A stretch of 63,081 bases of DNA, from positions 1 to 63,081 of the forward strand of contig NZ_JXAK01000044.1 in the NCBI RefSeq assembly GCF_000829455.1. The letters are read 5' to 3'. A program made the translations under genes and the position numbers. The stretch's first letter is position 1. The number at the start of each line of letters is the position of its first letter. Source of the DNA: Gordoniibacillus kamchatkensis (GTDB taxonomy: Bacteria; Bacillota; Bacilli; Paenibacillales; NBRC-103111). Under the pieces are notes generated by a model that worked only from the letters and a program-made list of their open reading frames with translations, was not told the origin of the DNA and did no database searches. Positions 7,281 to 16,273 of this stretch are shown here, piece after piece.

Positions 7281-8978
7281 ATGACCACGCAACAAGAGCA
7301 GGCAGTGTTTACTACAGCGGATGCGGTCGTAAGGGAGCTGGTGCGCGCCGGAGTCGGCATCGCTTTCGGCATCGTCAGCATTCACAATATGCCGATTTAC
7401 GATGCGATTCTCCGCGAAGGCAGCATCCATCTCGTTTGCGCCAGAGGGGAAAGCGGCGCGGTAAATATGGCCGACGGCTATGCCAGAGCGACGGGGAAGC
7501 TCGGCGTCGTCATTACGAGCACGGGAACCGGAGCGGGCAATGCGGCAGGTTCGCTTGTCGAAGCTTGGGCCGCGGGAGTTCCGCTCCTGCATGTGACGGG
7601 GGAAGTGGCGTCTCCGTACCTGGGAACGGGAAGAGGCTACATTCATGAAATGAAGGATCAGCTTGCGATGATGGAAGGCTGCTGCAAACGGGCTTATCGT
7701 TTGACGAGGCCGGATCAGGCCGCCGCCGTCACGCGCAAAGCGATCGGCGAAGCGCTGAGCGCGCCGTCCGGACCGGTGACGCTGGAAATTCCGATCGATT
7801 ACCAGTCGGCGATCATTCCGGACAGCCGGGTGGAACAGATGAGCGTTCCCGTTTCCGTACAGGATAAAGCGCTTCCGAAGCTGCCTGCCGGACTTTTGGA
7901 CCGAATCGCCGCCGCGAAACGGCCGGTTATTTGGGCCGGCGGCGGGGTCATTTCGGCCGGGGCGTCCGCCGAAATCAAGCAGCTTGCCGAAACGCTCGGC
8001 GCTGCCGTCATCACGAGCCAATCGGGCAAAGGCTCGATCCCGGAAGATCATCCGCAATGCATCGGCCATTTTGCCGCGATGGAACTCACGAAGCAGCTGC
8101 TGCAAAAGTCCGATTTGCTGATCAGCGTCGGCGTCCGGTTCAGGGGAAACGAAACGTCCAACTGGAAAGTGACGGTGCCGGAGATGCACGTTTCCATCGA
8201 TGCCGACTGGCATGCGGTCAACCGGAACTACGGCGCGGCGTACGGGCTTGTCGGAGATGCCAAGGAGATTTTGCAAGCTGTGCTGCAGTCGCTTGAAGCA
8301 TACAGCTTGAAGCCGGACGCCGCTTACTTGGCCGAAGTGAAAGCTGTGCGTGACGAGCTGCGCGCCCATTTGCGGGCAACGCTCGGCCCTTACGAGCAAA
8401 TGCTTGACGGCATGCGAAGCGTCCTCCCCCGCAATGCGATTCTCGTGCGCGACGTAACGGTGCAAGCCAACGTGTGGGGAAGCCGGCTGTTCGACATTTA
8501 CGAGCCGCGCACGTCCATTCATGCTTCCGGCGGCGGCATCGGGCAAGGCTTGCCGACAGCGATCGGAGCGCAAGCGGGCGACAGGGACAGGGTAGTTGTG
8601 CTGATGGCCGGCGACGGCGGATTTATGGTCAACGTCGGCGAAATGGCGGCTGCCGTCCAGGAAAATTTGCCGATTATCGTCGTTCTGTTTGACGATGCCG
8701 GCTACGGCGTGCTGCGCAACATTCAGGAAGCGGCTTACGGCCGGCAAGTCGCCGTCGATTTGCTCAGCCCGGATTTCGTGAAGCTGAGCGAGGCGATGGG
8801 GTTTGACGCGGTCCGAATCGGATCGCCCGAAGCTTTCGTCGCCGAGCTGAAGAAAGCTGTCGCGGCAAGAAGGCCTTCGATGATCGTCGTCGATATGAAT
8901 GCGGTCGGACCGATGGCGAAGCCGTTCGGCGGCCCTCCGGGAGCTGCCGAGTCGTTCAAACCGAAAAAATTGTCATAA
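7281..8978 (+). CDS. Thiamine pyrophosphate-binding enzyme (acetolactate synthase / benzoylformate decarboxylase superfamily)
   Basis: 565 residues with the three-domain order of this superfamily: N-terminal pyrimidine-binding domain with the conserved Glu in CARGESGAVNMADGYAR (Glu57), a central domain (PVIWAGGGV), and a C-terminal diphosphate-binding domain with GDGGFMVNVGEMAAA near residue 443 ending in DDAGYG. These enzymes decarboxylate or ligate 2-oxoacids. No specific subfamily is recognisable. An aldehyde dehydrogenase gene starts 15 bases downstream, which fits a 2-oxoacid decarboxylase whose aldehyde product is then oxidised; this is inference. The ATG at 7281 follows GAAGGAAGGA. Confidence 0.85.
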   Translation: MTTQQEQAVFTTADAVVRELVRAGVGIAFGIVSIHNMPIYDAILREGSIHLVCARGESGAVNMADGYARATGKLGVVITSTGTGAGNAAGSLVEAWAAGVPLLHVTGEVASPYLGTGRGYIHEMKDQLAMMEGCCKRAYRLTRPDQAAAVTRKAIGEALSAPSGPVTLEIPIDYQSAIIPDSRVEQMSVPVSVQDKALPKLPAGLLDRIAAAKRPVIWAGGGVISAGASAEIKQLAETLGAAVITSQSGKGSIPEDHPQCIGHFAAMELTKQLLQKSDLLISVGVRFRGNETSNWKVTVPEMHVSIDADWHAVNRNYGAAYGLVGDAKEILQAVLQSLEAYSLKPDAAYLAEVKAVRDELRAHLRATLGPYEQMLDGMRSVLPRNAILVRDVTVQANVWGSRLFDIYEPRTSIHASGGGIGQGLPTAIGAQAGDRDRVVVLMAGDGGFMVNVGEMAAAVQENLPIIVVLFDDAGYGVLRNIQEAAYGRQVAVDLLSPDFVKLSEAMGFDAVRIGSPEAFVAELKKAVAARRPSMIVVDMNAVGPMAKPFGGPPGAAESFKPKKLS

Positions 8979-8993
8979 AAAGGAGGGCGCGCC

Positions 8994-10442
8994 ATGACTA
9001 CAGGATGGCCGGACGTTTCCGCGCGTTACTTGATCGGCGGACAATGGCGCAAAGCGTCCGATGCGGCAACAGTCCATAACCCGGCTAGCACGCGCGAGAT
9101 TGTCGGCGAAGTTGCGCTATGCACGAAGCAGGACGTAGCGGAGGCGATCGACAGCGCGGCCGATGCGTTCGCATCGTGGTCCCGCTCGGAGCTTGCCGAC
9201 CGGGCGAACCGGATGAGCGCCGCAGCCCGCGAGCTGCAGGCGGTTGTCGAGCAAAACGTGCCGCTCTTTGTCCGCGAGAACGGCAAAGTGCTGGTGGAAG
9301 CGAAAAAAGACTTGCTCCGCTGCGTGCAAATTATGGCGGGGGGAGCCGAAGAGCTGCTGGAGTGGTGGCATCCGGAGAAGCTGGAGAGCGGAGCGCAAAA
9401 AGTACAAATCCGCAAACGGCCGCGCGGCGTTACGGCGGTCATCACCCCTTGGAATTCGCCGCTCATTTTGACCTTCAAGCGGGTCGTACCGGCAGTGCTT
9501 GCCGGCAATACGGTTATCGTCAAGCCGGCGACGAACTGCCCGCTTACCGTCATGACGTTTCTGCAAATTGTCGCGGCGCATTTTCCGCCCGGCGTCATCA
9601 ATATCGTGACCGGCTCCGGCAGCATGATCGGCGGCATGCTGTGCACCGATCCGCGAGTGCGGACGATTGCGTTCGTCGGCGGCACGGAAACCGGCAAAGA
9701 AATTATGCGACTGTCGGCCGGAACGGTGAAAAAGCTGTACATGGAGCTTGGCGGCAACGATCCCGCGCTTGTGCTGGATGACGCCGTCCTCGATGCGGAC
9801 ACCGTGCAGCGCCTGCGCTTCGGCATACTGCGAGCGGCCGGACAAGTATGCTCCGCGGTAAAACGCGTCTACGTTCACGAATCGCGATACGAAGAGCTCG
9901 TAGACAAGCTGGCCAAGGAATTTGGCCGGGTTGTCGTCGGCAACGGAATACAGCCCGACGCGACGATGGGGCCGCTCAACAACAAATCGCAATTCGACTT
10001 CGTCCGGTCTTTGGTGGAGCGTGCGCAGCAAAGCGGCGCCCAAGTGATCCGAGCAGGACGGAAGCTGAATCCGGAGACGTGGGAAGACGGCTACTTCATG
10101 GAGCCGGCCATCGTTACCGGCGCGGACCAGGGCAGCGAAATCGTGAAGGAGGAGCAGTTCGGCCCCGTCATTCCGGTCATCCCGTTCTCCGATGCGGACG
10201 AAGCGGTTGCCCTTGCCAACGATACCGAATTCGGGCTGCGCGCCTCCGTCTGGACGGCGGACGAGGCCCGCGCTGCGGAGCTTGCGGACCGGCTCGAGGC
10301 AGGCGCGGTGTTCCACAATAACCATACGATTTTTCAGGATCTCCATCTCGATTTCCCGGGCCTGAAGGAGAGCGGGCTCAGCAGAGAAACGCGCCACTGT
10401 GCGCTGGAGCTGTTTACGGATACGTACGGTTTTGCGAATTAA
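8994..10442 (+). CDS. Aldehyde dehydrogenase family protein
   Basis: 482 residues, normal for NAD(P)-dependent aldehyde dehydrogenases. Visible landmarks: TPWNSPL with the oxyanion-hole Asn, the NAD-site FVGGTETGK, the general-base Glu in MELGGNDP near residue 250, the catalytic Cys in AAGQVCSAVKR near residue 285, and EEQFGPVIPVI. Cytoplasmic. Lies 15 bases after the TPP enzyme and 31 before the aspartate-dehydrogenase-like gene, with AAAGGAGGGC before its ATG. Likely oxidises an aldehyde formed in the pathway to its acid; a ring-cleavage semialdehyde or the TPP-enzyme product are both possible. Confidence 0.9.
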   Translation: MTTGWPDVSARYLIGGQWRKASDAATVHNPASTREIVGEVALCTKQDVAEAIDSAADAFASWSRSELADRANRMSAAARELQAVVEQNVPLFVRENGKVLVEAKKDLLRCVQIMAGGAEELLEWWHPEKLESGAQKVQIRKRPRGVTAVITPWNSPLILTFKRVVPAVLAGNTVIVKPATNCPLTVMTFLQIVAAHFPPGVINIVTGSGSMIGGMLCTDPRVRTIAFVGGTETGKEIMRLSAGTVKKLYMELGGNDPALVLDDAVLDADTVQRLRFGILRAAGQVCSAVKRVYVHESRYEELVDKLAKEFGRVVVGNGIQPDATMGPLNNKSQFDFVRSLVERAQQSGAQVIRAGRKLNPETWEDGYFMEPAIVTGADQGSEIVKEEQFGPVIPVIPFSDADEAVALANDTEFGLRASVWTADEARAAELADRLEAGAVFHNNHTIFQDLHLDFPGLKESGLSRETRHCALELFTDTYGFAN

Positions 10443-10473
10443 GACCGCGAAGCAACGAAGGGAGGGAATTCGG

Positions 10474-11256
10474 ATGAATATCGGGTTAATCGGGTGCGGG
10501 AATATCGGCAAATTTTTGCTGGAAAGCCTCAATGCAAGCGCCGTCATTCCGGGAAGCCGAATAGCGGCTGTGTACGACCCGAGAAGCGATTTGTCCGCAG
10601 ACAGCGTGCAGCGCTTCGGCGTCCGCCAGTACCGCGAGTTTGACGACTTTATTCGCCACGACATGGACCTGGTCGTCGAAGCGGCCAACATTCAGGCTGT
10701 GCGGCAATATGCGGCGGCGATTTTGAAGCATGGCAAAAATCTGGTGCTCATCAGCGTCGGGGCGTTGGCGGACCGCCATTTCTACGACAGCCTGAACGAA
10801 GTTTGCCGCAGCACCGGAAAGCAAATCTATTTGCCGTCCGGCGCTATCGGCGGCTTGGACGTGCTGAAGGCGGCTGCTTCGATGGGGCAGCTCGATTCCG
10901 TTACCATTACGACCCGCAAGCCTCCGAAAGCGCTAACCGAAGAGACGATCGACAGCGAAACCGTGCTGTTCGACGGCTCGGCCGGCGAGGCGATCGCGCT
11001 ATTTCCGAAAAACATCAACGTCTCGATTATTTTGGCGCTCGCGGGCCTCGGTCCCGACAAAACGAATGTGAAAATTATCGCCGATCCGAATGTGGAGAAA
11101 AACAACCACTCGATCGAAGCGACAGGTTCATTCGGCAAGCTGCATCTGCACGTGGAGAACGACCCGATGCCGAGCAATCCGAAAACGAGCTATTTGGCGG
11201 CGCTAAGCATTTTGTCCACGTTAAAAAACCAAAGCCAAGCGATTCATATCGGCTGA
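10474..11256 (+). CDS. Aspartate dehydrogenase-like protein (DUF108 family)
   Basis: 260 residues: N-terminal Rossmann fold (GLIGCGNIGKF) and the C-terminal aspartate dehydrogenase domain with SGAIGGLDVLKAA, FPKNINVSIILALAGLG and NNHSIEATGSFG. L-aspartate dehydrogenase interconverts aspartate and oxaloacetate/iminoaspartate with NAD(P)H. Its place inside an aromatic-type operon is unusual; it could act on an amino or imino acid intermediate, or simply supply nitrogen metabolism. The ATG at 10474 is chosen because GGGAGGGAA lies just upstream; longer in-frame starts fall in the preceding gene. Confidence 0.85.
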   Translation: MNIGLIGCGNIGKFLLESLNASAVIPGSRIAAVYDPRSDLSADSVQRFGVRQYREFDDFIRHDMDLVVEAANIQAVRQYAAAILKHGKNLVLISVGALADRHFYDSLNEVCRSTGKQIYLPSGAIGGLDVLKAAASMGQLDSVTITTRKPPKALTEETIDSETVLFDGSAGEAIALFPKNINVSIILALAGLGPDKTNVKIIADPNVEKNNHSIEATGSFGKLHLHVENDPMPSNPKTSYLAALSILSTLKNQSQAIHIG

Positions 11257-11330
11257 CTGAGAGAAGAGACAAGACTCGATCGGATAAGATTGGTGATACC
11301 TACTCATAACTAATGTGAAGGGATGTTCCT

Positions 11331-12583
11331 ATGGTGAACGTACAAAAGCGGTGGGTATATATTGCATTGCCGATCTTTACTTTCTGGTTTTTTGGACAAA
11401 TCGACAAATTGGGACTTTCCGTTATCCAGACCGATCCGGGCTTTTTGAAAGATTTGGGGCTGACGGGCGCCAACAAGAATGCGCTGCTAGGATTGCTAAC
11501 GCTTATATTTACGATAGCCTATTCGATTTCCAACCTGTTTTGGGGCTTTGTCATCGACAAGCTGGGCGCGAGGAAAACCGCCATTCTCGGCTTGATCGTC
11601 TGGTCGCTGACGATGATCATGGGCGCCTTGCCACCTCGTATCACCTCTTTTTAACCAGCCGCATTATTCTCGGCTTGGGCGAAGGCATGATGATTCCGAT
11701 CTCCAGCAAGTTTATTTCCAACTGGTTTAACAGCCGCGAGTTCGGCCGCGCTCAGGCGGCATGGGTTTCCGGCAACTACCTCGGCCCGGCTGTAGGCGCG
11801 ATCATATTGACCTATGTCACCGCTGCGTTCAGCTGGCACGTATCGTTCTATATGCTCGCAGCGTTCAACCTGCTGATTACGATTCCGATGTTCATCTTCC
11901 TTGCGCGCAACAAGCCGGAGGACCATCCGAACCTGAGCCGGGAAGAACTCGCTTACATCCGCAGCAGCGAACCGAAGTCAGACAAGGAAGGCGCGGTTTC
12001 CTTCGTGCAGGACTTCCGCTATTGGATCGTATTTGTCGGCATGCTCGCCGCTTCCTTCCTGTTTTTCGGGATCAGCATTTGGCTGCCGACTTACCTGGTG
12101 CAGGCGAAACATTTTACGCGCGACGCGATGGCCGGCATTACTTCGCTTTCGTGGGTATTTGCTCTCTGCTTCGTCCTCGTTTGCGGCTTTTTGTCAGATA
12201 AGACGAGAAGGCCGGGGCTGCTCGCAGCCATTTTGTTCGGTCTGTGCGTTCTGTTTTTGTCGGCCGCTTATGTTGCGGCCAATCCGGTTATCGCCGGTTT
12301 CGCCCTCGGTCTCGCGATGGGGACGCAGGGCGGCGTATTCCATCTGAGCAACTTGTTTGTCGTCAAATTTTCGACGAAGGAAACGGCGGGGCGCGCGGCT
12401 GGACTTATGGGCTTCACCAATCTGCTCGGCGGCTTTTCGAGCTATATTATGGGCTGGATGAGAGATATCGCGGGAGGCGATTTTACTCCGTCGATTATTA
12501 TGCTCATTGCTGTATCGGCGGTCGGATTGGTTGCTTACTTGACCACGCTGAAAAAAGAAGCCGCAGAAGCCCGTCAGGCATAA
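11331..12583 (+). CDS. MFS transporter, anion:cation symporter type (frameshifted in this sequence)
   Basis: Predicted 417-residue permease with about twelve membrane segments. The loop 2-3 signature DKLGARKTAILG and the motif RIILGLGEGMMIP place it with the MFS family that imports organic anions such as phthalate, 4-hydroxyphenylacetate or sugar acids. The frame breaks near 11630, where IMGALP should continue as ATSYHLFLTSR; restoring one G in CTTGCC repairs it. As the only transporter in the operon it probably imports the substrate, which suggests an acid. The ATG at 11331 follows GAAGGGATG. Confidence 0.83.
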
Positions 12584-12611
12584 TGCGGTAAAGTGCAAGG
12601 AGGGAATTGGG

Positions 12612-13938
12612 ATGAGAAACAAGGAGCTGTCGCTCGGGGAAATGACCCGTGAAGAGGCGGTTGCTTATTTGAACGAAACGATGCGCCCGGAGGAAGGCGT
12701 CGTTCCGGCCTATATTTTGGGGGATCCGGCCATTTATAAGCTGGAGCACGAAAAAAGTGTTCATGACAACGTGGCTGCTCCTCGGGCACGAATCGGAAAT
12801 TCCGAATGCAGGCGACTATATGACGCGGGACTTGGCGGGGTATTCCGTTATTGTGTCGCGGGATGACAGCGGAAACATGAACGCTTTCTATAATATGTGC
12901 ACTCATCGCGGCATGAAGCTATGCCGTGCGGATAAAGGGAACAAGGGCAGATTCACCTGCCCTTATCACGGATTTACGTTCAAAAACACCGGCGAACTGA
13001 TCGGGGTGCCGATGCAGAAAGAGATTTATGGCGGCCAGCTGGACACGGCCCGCTTGTCGCTGCATAAGGTCACGATCGGCACGTACAAAGGGCTCATATT
13101 CGGCACGTGGAACGAAACGCCGGAGCCGCTCGAACAGTTCCTCGGCGATTTCAAATGGTACCTCGATCTGGCGGTCGGGAGAGCCGAAATGGAAGTGATG
13201 GGCCCTCCTCAACGGTTTGTCGTCCATTCCCATTGGAAAATAGGCTCCGACAATTTCGTCGGCGACTCCTATCATACGATGGTGACTCACGGCTCGATCG
13301 CCGAGCTTGGCATGGTGCCGAACGCGACGTATTCGAAAAAAGGCTACCAGGTTTACACGTCTCACGGGCACGGCTGCAATATCGGCTATCCGAATCCCGA
13401 CTTCGCCTTTCCCGAGGAGCTGAGGGACGAGTACAAGGCGAATTTGTCCCCGGAGCAATACGAGCTTCTCGGCAGCCTGAAAAACCTGATCGGCACCGTT
13501 TTCCCGAACTTATCGTTCCTGGTCTCGCATACGAAGGTGAAAGGGCAGCTCATCTCCAACACATCCATCCGTCTGTGGCGGCCGATTTCCCACGACAAGA
13601 TGGAAGTCATCACCTGGCTCCTCGTAGAGAAGCGGGCGAGCGAAGATTGGAAGCGCCGTTCGCGGGAAGCGTTCGTGTTTACGTTCAGCCCGTCCGGCAT
13701 TTTCGAGCAAGACGACACCGAAGTGTTTACCGACATTACGGCGGCGGCTGCAGGATCGCTTCCTTTCAAGAAAAACTTCACCTACAACTATACGATGGGC
13801 CTGCACCGGGAACCGGAAACGGATTTTCCGGGGCCGGGAACCGTCTATGCGGATAAATTCAGCGAAGCGAGCCAGCGCAATTTTTACCGCTACTGGCTCG
13901 ATTTAATGAGCGAGCCGGAAGGAGGCGCCGGCAAATGA
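12612..13938 (+). CDS. Rieske aromatic ring-hydroxylating dioxygenase, alpha subunit (frameshifted in this sequence)
   Basis: 441 residues after repair. The Rieske [2Fe-2S] ligands are clear: CTHRGMKLC and, about 20 residues on, CPYHGFTF. The mononuclear iron site follows as NFVGDSYHTMVTH (Asp and two His). This is the substrate-binding oxygenase subunit, which inserts O2 into an aromatic ring to give a cis-dihydrodiol or hydroxylated product. The frame breaks in a run of six A at 12751-12756; dropping one A joins YKLEHEK to VFMTTWLLLGHES. It overlaps the beta-subunit gene by four bases. No ferredoxin or reductase gene is in the operon, so electrons must come from proteins encoded elsewhere. 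Confidence 0.88.
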
Positions 13939-14442
13939 ACGAAGAACGGATGATCGCGACGTTCATGTTCGAGCAGTGGCTGTACAAAGAAGCGGAGCTG
14001 CTCGACGCCATCGACTTTGACGGCTGGTTCGCGCTGCTGCACCCCGACATTCAATACAGGATGCCGGTTCGCGTCAATAAAGAAGGGATCGAGCGCCCCG
14101 ACTATTCGACCGACATGTATGCGTTTCAGGACGATACGCATACGCTGAAATGCGCGTCGAGCGTCTGAAGTCGGACTATGCGTGGGCGGAAATTCCGCGT
14201 CCCGCACCCGCCGGTTTGTCAGCAATGTGCGGGTCGAAGAATATGTTCCGGGCGAAAAAGCGCAAGTCAAAAGCTACCTGATGATTTACCGCAACCGGAC
14301 AAACGACATTCACCACGATATCATCTCCGGGGAAAGAAGAGACGAGTTCGCCTGCGTGAACGGCGAGTGGAAGCTGCTGAAGCGGTTTTTTATTATCGAT
14401 CAAACGACGATCAATACGAGAAACTTGGCGATTTTCGTCTAG
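13935..14442 (+). CDS. Ring-hydroxylating dioxygenase, beta subunit (two frameshifts in this sequence)
   Basis: Small structural subunit of the NTF2-like fold, 169 residues after repair, the normal size. The N-terminal part EQWLYKEAELLDAIDFDGWFALLHPDIQYRMPVR and the C-terminal parts RFVSNVRVEEY and RRDEFACVNGEWKLLKRFFIIDQT are typical. Two single-base losses are needed to read it: one A in CTGAAATGCGC near 14150 and one base in ATTCCGCGTCCC near 14200. Beta subunits assemble with alpha as a3b3. The overlap with the alpha gene (ATGA) supports coupled synthesis. Confidence 0.82.
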
Positions 14443-14459
14443 GAAGCGGGGGCTGGAAT

Positions 14460-15245
14460 ATGGGACAGCTGCTGGGAAAGTCCGTCTATTTGACCGGCGG
14501 AGCGACCGGAATAGGCCGGGCCGTGGCCGATGCTTTTGTCGCCGAAGGGGCCCGGCTGACCGTGCTTGACCGTTCCGTCGAACAGCTTCGCGAATTGGCG
14601 GATCGTTACGGAGACTCGGTGCAATGCATCGAAGGGGACGTTACTTGGTATGAAAATCACGTTCGTGCGGTCCGTACAGCGGTAGATGCGTACGGAAAGC
14701 TGGACGTTTTGGTAGCCAACGCGGGCGTGTTCGACGGATTCGCCAAATTTGCCGACGTTACGCCGGAGGCGTTGACGGACGCGTTCGACATCCTTATGAA
14801 CGTTAACGTAAAAGGCTACTTTTATGCGGCGAAAGCTTCCGTCGAGGAGCTGCGGAAAACCGGGGGCAACATGATATTTACCGTCTCCGGAGCCGGGTTT
14901 TATCCCGATGGCGGGGGAGTCTGGTATACGGCCAGCAAGCATGCGCAAATCGGTTTGCTGCGACAGCTCGCCTTCGAACTCGCTCCCGACGTGCGGGTCA
15001 ACGCCGTTTCGCCAGGCGGCACGCTAACGGCGCTGAAGGTTATTCCGCCGCTTCAGCCGTTCGTGAAGACGGTCGACAACGAAACGAAAGCGCAAAATGT
15101 GAAGCGCCGCAATCCGATGCGCATGGTCATGGAGCCGGAAGATCATGTCGCGGCTTACGTGCTGCTCGCTTCGGACAAGTCGAAAGCAATTACCGGCGAA
15201 GTGATTTCCAGCGACGGCGGTCTATCCGTCAGGGGGCTCGGTTAG
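14460..15245 (+). CDS. SDR family oxidoreductase, cis-dihydrodiol dehydrogenase-like
   Basis: 261 residues with a canonical SDR core: TGGATGIGRAVADAF for the dinucleotide, VANAGV, and the catalytic Ser, Tyr and Lys in TVSGAGFYPDGGGVWYTASK. The sequence resembles the BphB/HcaB type that oxidises cis-dihydrodiols to catechols with NAD+, and it lies directly after the two Rieske dioxygenase subunit genes, exactly where that step belongs. The call is by resemblance and context; a generic 3-oxoacyl-reductase-like SDR is the alternative. The ATG follows AGGAAGCGGGGG. Confidence 0.78.
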   Translation: MGQLLGKSVYLTGGATGIGRAVADAFVAEGARLTVLDRSVEQLRELADRYGDSVQCIEGDVTWYENHVRAVRTAVDAYGKLDVLVANAGVFDGFAKFADVTPEALTDAFDILMNVNVKGYFYAAKASVEELRKTGGNMIFTVSGAGFYPDGGGVWYTASKHAQIGLLRQLAFELAPDVRVNAVSPGGTLTALKVIPPLQPFVKTVDNETKAQNVKRRNPMRMVMEPEDHVAAYVLLASDKSKAITGEVISSDGGLSVRGLG

Positions 15246-15295
15246 GCGGAGCGGGCCGGATCCGATTGAACCGGACCGGGCAAAAGGAGGGAGCC

Positions 15296-16258
15296 ATGAA
15301 AGCTCTATACGGTACGAACGAAATTAACCAAATCGCTTTTGTCGTACGCGATATCGAGCAAGCGGCGGAAAGCTTCGCCAAGCTGCTCGGCATCCCGAAG
15401 CCGGACTGCTTTTTAACCGGAGCGAGCGATATTTCCCGGGTAATCTATAACGGCAAGCGTTCCGAGGCGCGGAACAAGCTCATATTCATCCATACGCCCG
15501 GCGTACAGATCGAGCTGATCGAGCCGGACGAAGCGCCAAGCACGATGCGCGATTTTTTGGACGAACGGGGCGAAGGCATCCATCATATCGCATTGGAGGT
15601 CGACCGGATCAAGCGGCAAGTCGAGCTGTCTGGAGATCGTGGCTACCCGGTCGTTCAGACCGGCGAATTTACGTCCAGCAAAGGCCGCTACGCCTATGTC
15701 GATACGTTTGGCCGCTGCAAAACGATGCTGGAGCTGCTGGAGAGGGAAGAACCGCAAGCGGTGACAGCTGCGGCGGAAGGAGAGCGCGAAGGGCGGGAGC
15801 CGCTGCTCGGCACCGGCGTTGTCAAGCAAATCGCCTTCGTTGTGCGCGATCTGGAAGCGACGATCGATGCTTACTGCGAGCTGCTCGGCGCAGAAAAGCC
15901 GCGAATTATAGAAGCCGGAGCGCCCGAGGTCACGCAGGTCGTATTCCGCGGCGAGCCGACCGACGGCAAATCGCGCTATGCGTTTATCGATACGCCGCTC
16001 GTCCAAATCGAGCTGATCGAGCCGGACCCTGCTTCGCCGAGCACGTGGCTCGAGCATTTGGAACGGCACGGGGAGGGCGTGCATCATATTTCGTTTGTCG
16101 TGCACAACCTGGACGAAAAAGCGGCCATGCTGGAGAACATGGGCTTTCCCGTCATTCAGAAGGGAAACTTTTGGAACGGGAGAGGAAAATACGCATACAT
16201 GGATACGGTCTCGGAATGGAAAGTCATCATCGAGCTGTTGGAGAAATATGACGGCTAG
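15296..16258 (+). CDS. Two-domain VOC family protein (tandem duplication)
   Basis: 320 residues built from two similar VOC domains. Each starts alike (INQIAFVVRDIEQA and VKQIAFVVRDLEAT), has VQIELIEPD in the middle, GEGIHHIALEV or GEGVHHISFVV, and ends in GRYAYVDT or GKYAYMDT before LLE. They are joined by an Ala/Glu-rich linker near residues 155-175. The motifs resemble methylmalonyl-CoA epimerase and glyoxalase-like VOC proteins more than extradiol dioxygenases. Potential metal ligands (His, Glu) are present in both halves. Function unknown. The ATG at 15296 follows AAAAGGAGGG; upstream in-frame starts are less likely. Confidence 0.8.
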   Translation: MKALYGTNEINQIAFVVRDIEQAAESFAKLLGIPKPDCFLTGASDISRVIYNGKRSEARNKLIFIHTPGVQIELIEPDEAPSTMRDFLDERGEGIHHIALEVDRIKRQVELSGDRGYPVVQTGEFTSSKGRYAYVDTFGRCKTMLELLEREEPQAVTAAAEGEREGREPLLGTGVVKQIAFVVRDLEATIDAYCELLGAEKPRIIEAGAPEVTQVVFRGEPTDGKSRYAFIDTPLVQIELIEPDPASPSTWLEHLERHGEGVHHISFVVHNLDEKAAMLENMGFPVIQKGNFWNGRGKYAYMDTVSEWKVIIELLEKYDG

Positions 16259-16273
16259 CGGAAGGGGAATATC

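Noticed and set aside
7170-8747. A 525-codon open frame on the minus strand
   Set aside because: Antisense to the TPP enzyme gene; composition and lack of motifs show it is a shadow.
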